From contig NC_065919.1 in NCBI RefSeq assembly GCF_024586455.1, positions 41,826,839 to 41,890,838 on the forward strand: a stretch of 64,000 nt of DNA, written 5' to 3'. The number at the start of each line of letters is the position of its first letter. The first letter of the stretch is position 1. This stretch comes from Bactrocera neohumeralis (lineage: Eukaryota > Arthropoda > Insecta > Diptera > Tephritidae). Under the pieces are notes generated by a model that saw only the letters and a program-made list of their open reading frames with translations, was not told the DNA's origin and made no database searches. The position numbers and the translations under genes are program-made. Below are positions 1-10,896 of the stretch, piece after piece.

Positions 1-640
1 GGCCAAGGGCAAGTATATGCAGCTCATTGCAAGCTCTAACCCAACTTTGCCAAGAATGCCTTGCTCTTTTAGTTGATCTAACATACTAAGCCTGCAATGA
101 GTTCCAGGACATAGTGTTATTCCTGTTAACTGTGAAGTAGATGTATTAATCAGAGCAGGCACTACCATAAAATTAGACTCTGATAAAGAGGTATATATGT
201 GTCTATGGCTACTTGTAGATATTCAATCAATAAACTTTAATCGATAACTTGCTCAACAAGATCACAAACGTGTCATGACTAAGAAGGCATAAGAACTCTC
301 ATGAAGTAGAAGAAAAAGAAACTGTAGCAAAAATATTCCATGCGAATGCATGGTTTTGTATATGAGAAAAATCGAAACATTTGATTTGTTTTGTATTGCT
401 GAACTTTATCAGGAGCTCAACGTGGTTCACAGAGGACATTAAACAGTGAGGAGATTTTAGTCCAGTTGGTTTCATAATGGACCTCCTAAAGGTATATGTG
501 CCTCATGAAACATCTACCCTACATACTTAATTACTTAGTTAATTTGCAAGAAAATTCAAATTCATTACTACTTATGTATGTATTAAGCTGGAGGAGGTGG
601 AACTGTAAGCTGTTTTAATTTAATTTTTCTCTTTATCTAC
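1..640. other. Stretch with no recognised feature
   Basis: I see no gene, RNA or repeat family I can name. The sequence is AT-rich, with stops in all frames at short intervals. Confidence 0.5.
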
Positions 641-659
641 TTTAAGATTATTGACTTCG

Positions 660-1180
660 TTTGAAATGTGTGTAGTCAAATCAATTGGAGCGTTGTCTAT
701 CTTTCGCTTCTTAGTATCGCATCACTCAGCCGTCCGAGGTGTTGACATAAAGTCATTAGCGCTGAAATTAATCGCGGGATTATCTCTGTGTGTATTTGCT
801 ATGCTATAACAAATATTAAATTACATTTTCTATTTATCTTGCAAAAACTTTTAATGTATGTATGTAAGTTGCGCCGTCTTGTTGAAACCCAATATGGCCG
901 AGCTCACGAGCTTCAATTTTAGGCACCAAATAGTTGATTATCATGGCGCGATAACGGTCGCTCCTGATCGTTAAAATGTACGTAAGTAAAATATTTGGCG
1001 AAATTAAAATCATGACTTTCATTGTCAAGTCAAAAATAGCTGCACATTTTTAAATTAGTTAACGTTAGGCGGCACTTTGGTGAGTAATGGCAATTTTTCC
1101 ATTAAATTGAAATTTAGTATTTTATTACACGATATGTCACCCGAAATTTAACCTAATATTATACTATTATTATAGTAGTA
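660..1180 (-). repeat. Repeat X copy (TE-derived) with embedded transposase fragment
   Basis: The stretch is homologous, in reverse orientation, to 13866-14060 and 24808-25200, and in the same orientation to 16150-16440. Shared landmarks are the words 'gtgttgacataaagtcatt' and 'ggcggcacttyggtgagtaatgg'. Inside it, 834-1028 on the minus strand reads as a short transposase piece containing NYLVPKIEAREL and FQQDGAT. The latter is a typical second-aspartate motif of the Tc1/mariner-like DDE_3 group. The copy looks old and non-coding. Calling X a relic of one DDE element is inference. Confidence 0.5.
834..1028 (-). pseudogene. DDE (Tc1/mariner superfamily) transposase fragment
   Basis: About 64 codons are open. 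They include RYRAMIINYLVPKIE followed by GHIGFQQDGAT, which matches the region around the second catalytic aspartate of DDE_3-type transposases (usual form WFQQDGATCHTA). N- and C-terminal parts are absent, so this is a relic. Confidence 0.55.
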
Positions 1181-1309
1181 TTAACATTTTCATTGGAAAA
1201 TATTACACACATATAATTATACATAACATGTGAGACCTTAGAGGTACTTTTTCAATAGCCCTTTTTTGACAGATCAGATTATGCGGCCAGTGGAATCTTT
1301 GGTTCATAT

Positions 1310-1620
1310 TTCTAAAAAAATGTTGCTGGTAAGAACGAAACCGTCAATGGCGTCCGTTATCACGCCATGATAACTAACTATTTGGTGCCTCAAATTGAAG
1401 CTCGTAATCTGGAGACACAAGACAGTTGAAAATCACTGAAAGAGCTAAAGAATATCCCAAAAATAGAGTTCGAGAAGTGTTGTAGACTATTTTTTAAGGT
1501 GGCAACATCAATGTAGACAAATTGATAAAATCTTAAAAAAAACCAAAAATCCGTTATTTATTGAACAGACTTCGAACATATGTATCTCATCTCATCTACA
1601 TCTAAAGCAATATCGAACTA
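1310..1620 (+). pseudogene. DDE transposase fragment, opposite strand to the 834-1028 copy
   Basis: Reading the plus strand around 1335-1430 gives VNGVRYHAMITNYLVPQIEAR, close to the peptide encoded on the minus strand at 834-1028. It runs straight into a mariner-like C-terminal piece (SLKELKNIPKIEFEKC, then NINVDKLIK). That C-terminal piece resembles the minus-strand fragments near 15100 and 26100. The QQDGAT motif is missing, so an internal deletion joins the two parts. Confidence 0.45.
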
Positions 1621-1624
1621 ACTG

Positions 1625-2010
1625 GTAGAGGCGGAATTCTTTCGGTACCTCTTCGGACGGTGTGAAATTGACGACTCGATCTTGGTCTTTCTTATCGATA
1701 CAGCGTTTCGAAGCAACCGATGGTTTGAATTCCAATTACTTAACCGATTTACCCACATGATTCAAGAGCTTTCTTGCGTTTTTACAAAAAGTTCTTCCGA
1801 ATTAATTGAATAAGACAACAATTCGGTTCTTGCATCCAAAGCATATTCACATACGAATCATATTTTAAAATTATTTACAATAATGTTGACAAAATGGTTC
1901 ACATTAAATTTTAATAAATATTTTAATTATAGGAAATATTATGAACATGGTGAATTTATTTTCAACGTTTTGTGTTATGTTTTGCAAAAGAAAAGGAACT
2001 AATAATATAT
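1625..2010. other. Stretch with no recognised feature
   Basis: No open frame or repeat family was recognised between the transposase relic and the mini-me copy. Confidence 0.4.
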
Positions 2011-2014
2011 TATT

Positions 2015-3092
2015 ATACTCTTGCAGAGTATTTTAGTTTTATTCACCTAACGGTTGTACATATCACCTAAAACTTATTATATATATGTATATATAGATAT
2101 AGGGTTATATATACATATATATATTGAAATCTGGTTGACTAGCTTTCTGTCCGTCCGTCTGTCCGTTCATGCAAACTGTAACATGAGTAAAAATTTAGAC
2201 ATCTTGATGAAACTTGGTATCAGTATACAAAAAAGAATTCGAGTTGGTAGATGGGCGTAACCGGACCACTGCTACGCCTACAAATCGCCTTTAACCGAAA
2301 ACCTATAAAAAGCCTTAACTAAGCACCTAATTAAGATATAAAACTCATATTTGGCACAGCGGGTCGCTGCAAGGGCATCTGTGAGAAAAAAATTTTGGAA
2401 CAGTGGGCGTGGCTCAGCGCAAATACTACAAAAACTCCTGCCTATAGTGTGAAAATGGTCGAAACCGGATGAAAGTCCCCTTCACTTCCCATATAACGGT
2501 ACTTTTCAAAACTACTAAAAGCGCTGTAAATCAATAACTAAATGTGTGAGATACGTAAAAATTTGCCGCCGGGATGGTATGTGAAAGCTTTTTATTAAAC
2601 ATTTAAGATTTCATATATTCCGACTTTTAATTGACATTTAGTTGTAATACAAATAGCTGTTTTTACAATTTAATCTTAAAGCGATTAGTTTATTTTAAAC
2701 AATTTCATTTTCAGTTTTAAATATCTGCGACTTGGTCACGGCGACTGATCTATTTGAACTGTGTCGTTGTCATCTGTTCTTGTCCGTGTTAGGGTCCGTT
2801 TCATTTGTTTCGTCAAGGTTGGTCAATTCGTCAGGGAAATATGAGTATTTCAGTCCTTTTCTGTGTTCCTTTTCTACCTACATATAATGGTTTTCGTTTA
2901 TCTAACAACCCTTAAATGTCTGTCAACATAGGAGTTAGATATAGTATGTACTTATATGTATATAAAATTGCTTGGCTTTCGATCCTCAGGTTGACGTTTC
3001 AAATCTTAAGGTATTTTCCTTCCTTTGATTCCTTGCAAAAGTATAAAATGTTCGGATACATCCAAACATAACTCTTTCTTACTCGTTTTTAT
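2015..3092 (-). mobile_element. mini-me/DINE-1-like non-autonomous element
   Basis: The left end carries 'attatactcttgcagagta', followed by 'cacctaacggttgtacat', a TA-rich tract, 'agatatagggttatatata' and a GTCY-type microsatellite (gtccgtccgtctgtccg). It ends at 'gtataaaatgttcggatac...tcttactcg', a degraded form of the family's 5' end. The family lacks coding capacity. Association of a TA-rich tract with (GTCY)n is known for the dipteran mini-me/DINE-1 elements. About 2590-2940 has no counterpart in the other copies and may be an insertion. Confidence 0.65.
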
Positions 3093-3119
3093 ATGGTTGT
3101 TTCATGGCGTAATTATATT

Positions 3120-3530
3120 GTATATGGTAATATTGCATATAGAAATCACTGAATGAAGCCATTTGTTATAGTGATGCACTTTTACCCAGTAACAAAAGCT
3201 TTTGATTCAAAAATAGTTCGACAGTATATTTCCAGTAATATCCTGTAGTAGTATCCTGCACAAGTATAAATAACGCTGCCATTAATGAAAAACGACAACA
3301 AGTTTTAATAAACGCCGAAATTTTACAACCCGTTGGAAAACTTAATTTGCAGATCCAGGAGCACAACTCTGTTGACACCAAGTCACGAGGAATTGAACTT
3401 TATAGATATTGAGAACACGGAAGCTTTGAAAACATTTCTTAATATTAACGGAAGCTATCCTACCACCGGTGGTCCACGGGCACTATGCTTATCTGGCGGC
3501 GTGGACCACCGGTGGTGGAAATAAAATAGA
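3120..3530 (+). repeat. Repeat Y, unclassified, copy 1
   Basis: The stretch is homologous in reverse orientation to 8340-8660. Shared words include 'gatgcacttttacccagtaac', 'ttttacaac..ttggaaaactta' and 'gaattgaact'. A fragment surviving in both copies reads roughly GKLNLQIQ...NSVDTKSRGIEL, so the repeat may derive from a coding element, but I do not recognise the family. A perfect GC-rich hairpin (3462-3516) marks the right edge of the homology. Confidence 0.5.
3462..3516. repeat. Perfect 17-bp inverted repeat (GC-rich hairpin)
   Basis: The left arm at 3462-3478 is ACCACCGGTGGTCCACG. The right arm at 3500-3516 is its exact reverse complement, with a 21-nt loop. Each arm also contains the self-palindrome CCACCGGTGG. 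It is the most GC-rich short segment in the surrounding AT-rich kilobases. Confidence 0.9.
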
Positions 3531-3599
3531 TTGAAGAATTATAAATTTATATTTGTTGTAGGCGTTTTCAACATAAATAAAATTTATTTTTTTTAGTTC

Positions 3600-3880
3600 T
3601 TTCTAAAACAAAACAATTAGAAAAGTGCCGTTATACAAACAACTTGACAATCTTGTACTATAAACATAGATAAAATGCGCCTGGTAGAACGTGTTAATAT
3701 TTTCACCAGTTGAAGAGGTCGAAGGTCGTCCGGAACGAGGCATGCCTCCAACGATCTCTCGACCGTCTTTGAAGGCTTTGTACCACTCGTCGTTTGTTCA
3801 AACTGAATCATCGTAAGCCTTTCCCAACATTCACAATGATTCTGCACCCGAAATTTTGAGTTAGAAATAAAAAAATTGAA
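3600..3880 (-). pseudogene. mariner transposase N-terminal fragment
   Basis: On the minus strand, in shifting frames, one reads EWYKAFKDGREIVGGMPRSGRP. This matches the helix-turn-helix/linker region of mariner transposases (usual form EWYKRFKDGREDVEDDPRSGRPST). No catalytic domain follows. It is a short, frameshifted relic. Confidence 0.6.
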
Positions 3881-3889
3881 TTTCTTTGT

Positions 3890-5090
3890 TCGATATTTTT
3901 ATCCGTTTTAAAAGCTGCATTTAAAAGCTGTTGTAAACAAACTGGTTGATAGATCGTTCAGATCGATAGTTCATATTTGACATCGTAATTAAGGGTAGTC
4001 CTACCAACTTAGCAAAATACAAAAACCTTTTAGCATAGCCAAATAAGTATAAAACCATATCTGAATTTGTCACAGAGTTTGAATTAACAATTTCTCAGAC
4101 GGCACTATCCAACAACTCGCAAGTTTTCTTTGTGGCTTGTAGTGCGACGAATTTATTTTAACAAATATTCTAAGCCCTTCCTGAGCAACTAATCAAGATG
4201 AGCTCAACTTTCTGAAGCTCAAAGCACTGAGTCGTGGTATGTTCAAACCTTTTTCTAGATTTCGGTAGAACCTAATGTTGTTTTATGTGTTTAGTGACGT
4301 TCTAAACGTCTTTAATTGTTTTAGCAGAAATTAAATATATTTTATGATTTTACTTGAACACAATGGATAAACTAGTTAAGCCACATTTTCAAAAGTTATC
4401 TTCACCTTATGGCTTATGAAAAAATGTGCGACACTGGATTGTAATTTAATAATTATCAAGGCTTTGGAAATGGGATGAGTGCATACGTACAGGGCCAGAT
4501 GCATGTATTTGACAGCAGGTTACTCATACGCCATGCAAGGGCCCTGAAATACAATACACACTAAACAAAGGGTAACGATATCAACATTTTACATAAACAT
4601 TATAAAACACGTTATTGTCTAATTGATTTTAAGGATCATGAGTGCTAGTCTTTTCCTTTGAAAACAAGTTTGTGTTTGTTGAATGCAGTGAGTGAGATTT
4701 GTAAATCTACTAATATCTACTATAGGGATAATCAAAAGTATAATATTTGATTGCAATTTATCTACATCTCTCCTGTTAAACAATATAAGTGCTGCGGTAA
4801 AATAATTTCAAACAAAAGTCTTCTAACCACTATGTAAATGCTGACTGAAAATTTTATACAAACTACGAAAGAGTCACAACACGAAAAATGACAAATCTTC
4901 AGGAGAAGCAAAAAATAGTTTTTGTTAAAGTTATCAGAATTTTACAGTCAAATCATTCTTCATAACGTAGAAAATCTTCTCTAGAGAACGTATTACTCAA
5001 ATATGCTTGATTTTCAAGTTTAACAGAAAAAAATTAGATAAATTTGAGTTCAGACATCTAATACCAGTGTGATAATCAAAAAAAAAATTT
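3890..5090. other. Stretch with no recognised gene
   Basis: It is AT-rich with no convincing frame. The only structure noticed is an imperfect hairpin with arms at 4490-4505 and 4532-4546 (CAGGGCC paired with GGCCCTG, then GCATG paired with CATGC). Confidence 0.45.
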
Positions 5091-5129
5091 CATTGAAAGT
5101 GACTCATTTCAAAAACTACAGATGATTAA

Positions 5130-5850
5130 ACCCCAACCCTTAAACATCTAGGAATTGCTCTTGATGCAAGAATATCCTTTAAAGAACCCTTATCCTTCAC
5201 TTGTAAAAAGGTTTCAAAAATATGTAGAGCACTAACCTAAATGAGGGTTAATTCCAGTGGACCAAAGCAAAATAGGAGAAGACTCTTGGCTGCAGTTTTG
5301 AAGTTCTCGCTAAGAGTATGATCCGCATTTCGTACAGTGTCGGAAGATACTGCCCTGGTTATCGAGGGATTACATAGATTAAATCTTTAAGCAAAAGAGA
5401 TTAAAAAGTCGGTAATGGACTTACCACATAGAACTGTAAAGGAAAAATCTGGAGCTGATACGGTGAAAAGTTGGCAAAGACGATGGGATGGCTAAAAATA
5501 CCACACGGCGACGAAGATTTTTATTTAACTCAAATTCTTACAGGACATGGATGCTTTAAAGCATATTTGAAACATTTCACACATGAAAGTGATGATTAAT
5601 GCGATTATTGCGGTGGTGAGACAATTGAGAACGTAAAGTATACGTTGTTCCATTGTCCTCAAATACGAGCAAGTGAGGCTTAACCTCAAGTATACGGTAT
5701 AGATGTGCGTCTGCATCCGTCAAAATTTTATTATGGCCCCTAACTTGTGGCTTGGGGACAATATGTCGCCATTTCTGAACGCCGATTGGCTTATTTCAAG
5801 CATTATAGTACTTCCCTCAATGTGTGATGATACCTTCTTCATTTTGAAGG
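5130..5850 (+). pseudogene. R1-clade non-LTR retrotransposon, 3' part of the RT ORF
   Basis: The plus strand reads, with many stops and frameshifts: LKHLGIALDARISF (end of the RT domain), AFRTVSEDTALVIEG (a motif conserved downstream of RT in R1-clade elements), KSWQRRWDG, LTGHGCFKAYLKHFTHESDD and CDYCGG...KYTLFHC. The last is the C-terminal CCHC-type zinc knuckle of the R1 clade. It is truncated at both ends. The fragment at 30660-31420 carries an upstream part of a similar ORF. Confidence 0.7.
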
Positions 5851-6149
5851 CCAATGAAATAAACGTATTACCTATTAAAAAATTCATTTTTTCTCCCTAA
5901 GTACTATATGTGTATGCAAATGTGAATTAGTGCTTTTTATATTATTTCAAACACTTACCACATTTGATAACATTTTATTGAGAGCCCTTGGTATTTGTTT
6001 CTTTTTCACACCTGAAATGCAAGTTGTAAGTTCGTTGATAGTATTTTTATACTCTTGCAACCTGTTGCTAATGAGTATAATAGTTTTGTCCACCTAACAG
6101 TTGTACGTATCACCTAAAACTAAACGAGATAGATATGGGGTTATATATA

Positions 6150-6962
6150 CACTCTGTCAATAAAGTATCGGGAATTCTCCGATGATAACGATGAAAAAGT
6201 CTAGGAAATTGTTGGCGAAAATAGCCAGAAATGAGCTTGAGAGAGATTGCCTATAAATTGGAGATATCACACGAGAGCGTACGTACGATAATGCATGAAA
6301 AATGGGGCATGCAACGCGTTGCTGCAGAGAGCTGAATTTCCAATTCGGATCCCACCTTAATGGAAATGAACCAGCTATAGACCGAATGGCTGCGCAAAGA
6401 CGCACCAAAGCCAAAAAAAAGCACGCCAAAGCCGATCGAAAGTGAAGGTAATGCTCATTGTTCTTCGATATTCGTGGTGACGTCCACTATGAATACGTTC
6501 CAACTGGTCAAACCGTCAGCAAGGAGTATTATCTTGGTGTTATGATGCGCTTACGAGACGCTATCCGTCGTAAACGTCCGAGGTTGTGGGCCAACAATTC
6601 GTGGATTCTTCATCATGATAACGCACCACCGCACAAAGGCATCATTGTGAATGAATTTTTAGCCAAACACTCAACAAGTATCATTGAGCAAGCACCGTAT
6701 ACACCTGATATGGCCCTCTGTGACTTTTTTTATTATCCCCACTGAAGTATCTACTTCGGGGAATACGCTTCGACTCGACTGAAGCTGAAGGCTGAAGGCC
6801 ATCCCGGATAGTGACTATAAAAAATGTGTTGACGATTGAAAGAAGCGTTGGCACATGTGAATCGCTTCAATTAAATGTTGTTTTGAAGGCGATAAAATAA
6901 ATAAGGATCATGATTGAAAAATTTTCGTTTTATTTACTAATTCCCGATACTTTCTTGACTCT
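6150..6962 (+). mobile_element. mariner element, internally deleted, inside a mini-me copy
   Basis: Terminal inverted repeats face each other: gtcaataaagtatcgggaat at the left and the reverse complement of gtcaagaaagtatcgggaat at the right. The whole element is about 0.8 kb, whereas mariners are usually about 1.3 kb, so a large part of the N-terminal coding region is missing. It interrupts the mini-me consensus between the 'gggttatatata' and 'ctgtccgtc' blocks. Confidence 0.8.
6458..6745 (+). pseudogene. mariner transposase, catalytic part
   Basis: The frame contains FFDIRG (first aspartate), ILHHDNAPPHK (second aspartate) and YTPDMALCDFF (third aspartate). There are 34 residues between the second and third aspartates, so this is a DD34D mariner. 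The N-terminal DNA-binding region survives only as broken pieces upstream (RKLLAKIARNELERD, EKWGMQRVAA). The frame ends early just after the third aspartate. It is not functional as it stands. Confidence 0.8.
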
Positions 6963-7372
6963 CCGTCTGCCCTTCATCCGTGCAAGCTGTAACTTAAGTA
7001 AAAATGAATAAAATCGGATGATAACCCCGCTTACTTCCCATATAAAGGTTCAAAACTACTAAAAGATCGATAAATCAACAACTAAATACACCAGAGACAA
7101 TAAATTTCACCCCAGTTTTAAATTCAATTTGATTATTTCACTTTCCAGCACAAAAATTAAGAAGTAATTAATATAACGGGATACAAATTTGCATTAATTA
7201 TTATTTTAAACCACCTTATGACTAAAAATGTTTAAGCCTCTAAATACCGGAAATGTGAATCCCATTATCTTTAGTTGATTTTTGAGCGAAAATGTCCACC
7301 AAAAGCGATAATGGTGTGTCTATATGTGCACCTCTAAAAAAGATAAAAGGATTACCGCAACTCTCATAAATC

Positions 7373-7664
7373 AGGCTTTCCAGTAAACAGGACTTTTGAA
7401 TCTAGTGCCCTCTGGAGGCGAAATATAATGTTATATGTCGACTGGTGCGTTAGAATCTGCTATCTTTATCGATTGTCCAGTGCGACTAAAATTTCATGCT
7501 GCATATATCGTATGCAATCTTTGCCAACAAAAGCCAACATTAAATTTTGTTTTAAAATTGGTGAAACTTTTACCGAAACGTTTTCACAAGTTTATGGCGA
7601 TGATTGCCTATCCGGTAGCAGAGTGCACGAGCGATTTCAACGTTTTCAAAGTGGTCTCATAAAC
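7373..7664 (+). mobile_element. mariner family A, 5' fragment with HTH remnant
   Basis: It starts with a damaged terminal repeat (ggctttccagtaaacagg). The family's leader follows (tgccctctggaggcg, ctggtgcgttagaatctgc), then a frame reading KANIKFCFKIGETFTETFSQVYGDDCLSGSRVHERFQRFQ, the N-terminal HTH of mariner transposases. It is cut by a second family A element starting at 7667. Confidence 0.65.
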
Positions 7665-7666
7665 TA

Positions 7667-8091
7667 CAAGGTGCTTTCCAAAGTAAACAGTCGAAATCTT
7701 TTTGAAATCTATCTCCAAAACATCGATTTATGGCGCCATATAATGTTATATGTCGACTGTTTGTTGCGTTAAAATCTGCTATCTTTATGACCGATTATTT
7801 GACCAAAAATTACATTTTAACCATTAACCACTTCTTCTTTTTCGGAAAAATGTATTTGCCCATGAAAGGAAAGCGTTTTACAGACGTAGAGGCCATTCAA
7901 AAGGCTTGCACCGACATACTGGCGGCCATACCGGCCAACGAGCTAAAACACTCGATCGACATGCTTTTGGACCGTGCAAACAGCTATATTGAAGCAGAAG
8001 AAGACTATTTTGATTAAAATAAATTGATTTTGCCGAAAAAACCATTTGTTCTGTTTTGTTTTAAGTCCTGTTTACTTTGGAACGCACCTTG
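7667..8091 (+). mobile_element. mariner family A, 425-bp internally deleted copy
   Basis: It begins with caaggtgctttccaaagtaa and ends with the inverted form ...tttactttggaacgcacc, flanked by TA on both sides. Only the leader and the last quarter of the transposase remain: DYLTKNYILTINHF, GKMYLPMKGKRF and the C-terminal RANSYIEAEEDYFD. The copy has MITE-like size and intact ends. Confidence 0.75.
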
Positions 8092-8339
8092 TATAACGAT
8101 TTTCGTTTTTCTAAAAAATGTTATGGTGAATATGTCGGTCAGTGTATGAGTTGTATATGCATATATATATATAGTTTCCAAACCTATGGTTGACAATTTA
8201 CATCATAATTTCCATTAAACTAAACTTAGCGCTTCCTTACATTTTTTAGAATAGTTCGAACTAAGCACTCGCGCACTTCCCAGCCGAACTTTAACCAGAA
8301 ATGGTATAATAGAATTTATCTGCACTGACTCACCCTCAA

Positions 8340-8660
8340 GAAGAACAGCTACTTAGATATTAGTTTTCGATAATATTAAAAAATGTTCGTGTTCTCGATA
8401 TCTGGAGAGTTCAATTCCACATGACTTGGTATCTATAGAGTTTTGCCCCTGGATCCGTAGATTAAGTTTTCCAATATGTTGTAAAATTTGGGATTTTATT
8501 AAAGCTTGTTTTCGAGGTTTCATTAATGACTGTAGGAAATGATTAGAAATACAATAACGAATTTTTTAATCAATAGCTCTTGTTACTGGGTAAAAGTGCA
8601 TCACTAGGACAAATGCTTTCATTCTGTGATTTCTATATGAATACATAAAACATACTCATG
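8340..8660 (-). repeat. Repeat Y, unclassified, copy 2
   Basis: It is the reverse-orientation homologue of 3120-3440. Part of it recurs at 18482-18640, directly right of the N gap, because it belongs to the large duplication. It lacks the GC-rich hairpin of copy 1. Its function is unknown. Confidence 0.5.
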
Positions 8661-8989
8661 TACACACATATTTAGTTATTAAAGATAGATTAAACAAATA
8701 AAGAAAGGCTAAGTTCGGGTGCAACCGAACATTTATGTTCTTACAATTTGCAAAAATCAAAGCCAGGGAAATACTTTAAGATGTAAAACGTCAACCAGAG
8801 GATCGAAATATGTACAAGCAATTTTGTATATACAGCACTCTATATAATTCATACACTGACCGATATATTCAGTATTAGGTATGTTAGAACAACGAAAGTC
8901 ATTATTTGTAGTATATAGAGTTAGGGTAGTAACGACCCGATTTTATTTATTTTTCCCAACACCACATGCTATTAACGTGCCGCATACTA

Positions 8990-9893
8990 AACAAGTAAGG
9001 AAGGGCTAAGTTCGGGTGTCACCGAACATTTTATACTCTCGCATGATAAAGTGATAATCGAGATTTCATTATACATATTTTTCAAATATCGTATTTGTGT
9101 AAAGTTTTCTTCCGCTATCATCATTGGTTCCTAAAGTATATATTATACAGAGAAGGCATCAGATGGAATTCAAAATAGCGTTATATTGAAAGAAGGCGTG
9201 ATTGTGAACCGATTTCACCCATATTTCGTACATGTCATCAGGGTGTTAAGAAAATATTATATACCGAATTTCATTGAAATCGGTGTAGTAGTTTCTGAGA
9301 TATGGTTTTTGGTCCATAAGTGGGCGAGGCCACGCCCATTTTCAATTTTTAAAAAAAGCCTGGGTGCAGCTTTCTTCTGCCATTTCTACCGTAAAATTTA
9401 GTGTTTCTGACGTTTTTTGTTAGTCGGTTAACGGACTTTTAGTGATTTTCAACATAACCTTTGTATGGGAGGTGGGCGTGGTTATTATCCGATTTCTTCC
9501 ATTTTTGAACTGTATATGGAAATGCTTGAAAGAAACGACTCTACAGAGTTTGGTTGATATAGCTATAGTAGTTTCCGAGATATGTACAAAAAACTTAGTA
9601 GGGGGCGGGGCCACGCCCTCTTTTCCAAAAAAATTACGTCCAGATATGCCCCTCTTTAATGCAATCCTTTGTGCCAAATTTCACTTTAATATCTTTATTT
9701 ATAGCTTAGTTATGACTCTTTATAGGTTTTCGGTTTTCGACGGACGGACGAACGGACGGACAGACAGACATCCTTATTTCAACTCTACTCTTCACCCTGA
9801 ACACTTTGGTATATATAACCCTATATCTGGCTCTTTTAGTTTTAGGACAAAACTATAATACTGTCCTTAGCAACTTTGTTGCGAGAGTATAAA
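8990..9893 (+). mobile_element. mini-me/DINE-1-like element (inner, full length)
   Basis: It runs from 'acaagtaaggaagggctaag' through 'ttatactctcgcatgataaa' to 'ttgcgagagtataaaa'. The subterminal words ttatactctcgca and tgcgagagtataa are inverted repeats of each other. A small hairpin, ttcgg-gtgtca-ccgaa, lies near the 5' end. The GTCY tract (minus-strand sense) is at about 9740-9770 (gacggacggacgaacgg). A 138-codon frame within it is not a gene. Confidence 0.75.
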
Positions 9894-10797
9894 AACCAAT
9901 CATAAAGTGTAAAGTCAGCCGGATGCTCCAAAATTCTGATATTGATTACATAGGACTCAAATTTATCTATTTTAGACACAAAGATACATTATTATAAACA
10001 TCTTATTTTCATTGGAATAACTCACATATTGGCCGATAATGGGTACAAGGTCATGCGGAAGTTCGAAAATGTTTATATTAAATATATGGGGGTAAAGTGG
10101 AAGTATTGGACCGATTCTATTTATAAAGTTTGATATACCGACATACCATTATAAGAGAAGGATTATCCCTTAATTTCAGATATATATATATCGCAAATTG
10201 ACCGACATTTTTGATCAAAAGTCAACTATAGGTACCGGGGTCTAAATATTCGGTACCAAGGGGAAACTGAACATTTTTATTGGATCTAAAAAAATGTTTT
10301 GTTACAAAGTGCTTTACACACTACGTACATTATTTGTGCAAAGTTTTATCTTATTATATTAATTGCTTCTTGATTTGTTTGCTGGAAAGTAAAAGAATCG
10401 TGGAATTAAAAATTGTGCTATATGAGAAGTGGGGTGGTTATGCTCCCGAATTTGTCCATTTTCACAACATGAAACATTAGAATATAAAAAGAATACCACG
10501 TACTAAATTGATGAAATCGGTTTATCGGGTCCCGGATAGCAAGTTTCATCGAAAAGTGCTGGGAGCGCCACGCCCTTCGAACAATAATTTTCACTCCCGA
10601 CTCTAATAAAAGCTCTCTCATACCATCTCGGAGATAAAATTTAATATCTCTGGCGTATTTACAAGTAATATTGATTGTTGTGTTTTAGTAGATTTGAACA
10701 GTACAGCCCATGGGGAATGAGCGTAGTTATCCTACGGTTTCATCCATTTTCACACTGTCTGTAGGAGTTCTTATAATAATGTATAATATACATTATA

Positions 10798-10860
10798 CGA
10801 AAGGTTCCTACATATATTTCTGGCCTAATAATGTAAATAGGCACATTTATCAACGAAAAT

Positions 10861-10896
<36 letters not shown>

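Larger units (their letters stand above)
6050..8245 (-). mobile_element. mini-me/DINE-1-like element split by two mariner insertions
   Basis: The left end at 6050-6149 has 'tatactcttgcaacctgttgc', 'cacctaacagttgtacgta' and 'gatatggggttatatata'. The element breaks at the mariner (6150-6962) and resumes with 'ctccgtctgcccttcatccg' and 'tgcaagctgtaacttaagt'. A second mariner cluster occupies 7373-8091. Mini-me sequence ('aatatgtcggtcagtgtatgagtt') continues at 8092-8245. Joining all three parts as one element is inference from order and orientation. Confidence 0.55.

Noticed and set aside
9442..9858. 138-codon frame, and a similar 168-codon frame at 38906-39412, as possible genes
   Set aside because: Both lie inside mini-me copies and are translations of the non-coding repeat. 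Other copies break them, and the 'protein' has no domain features.
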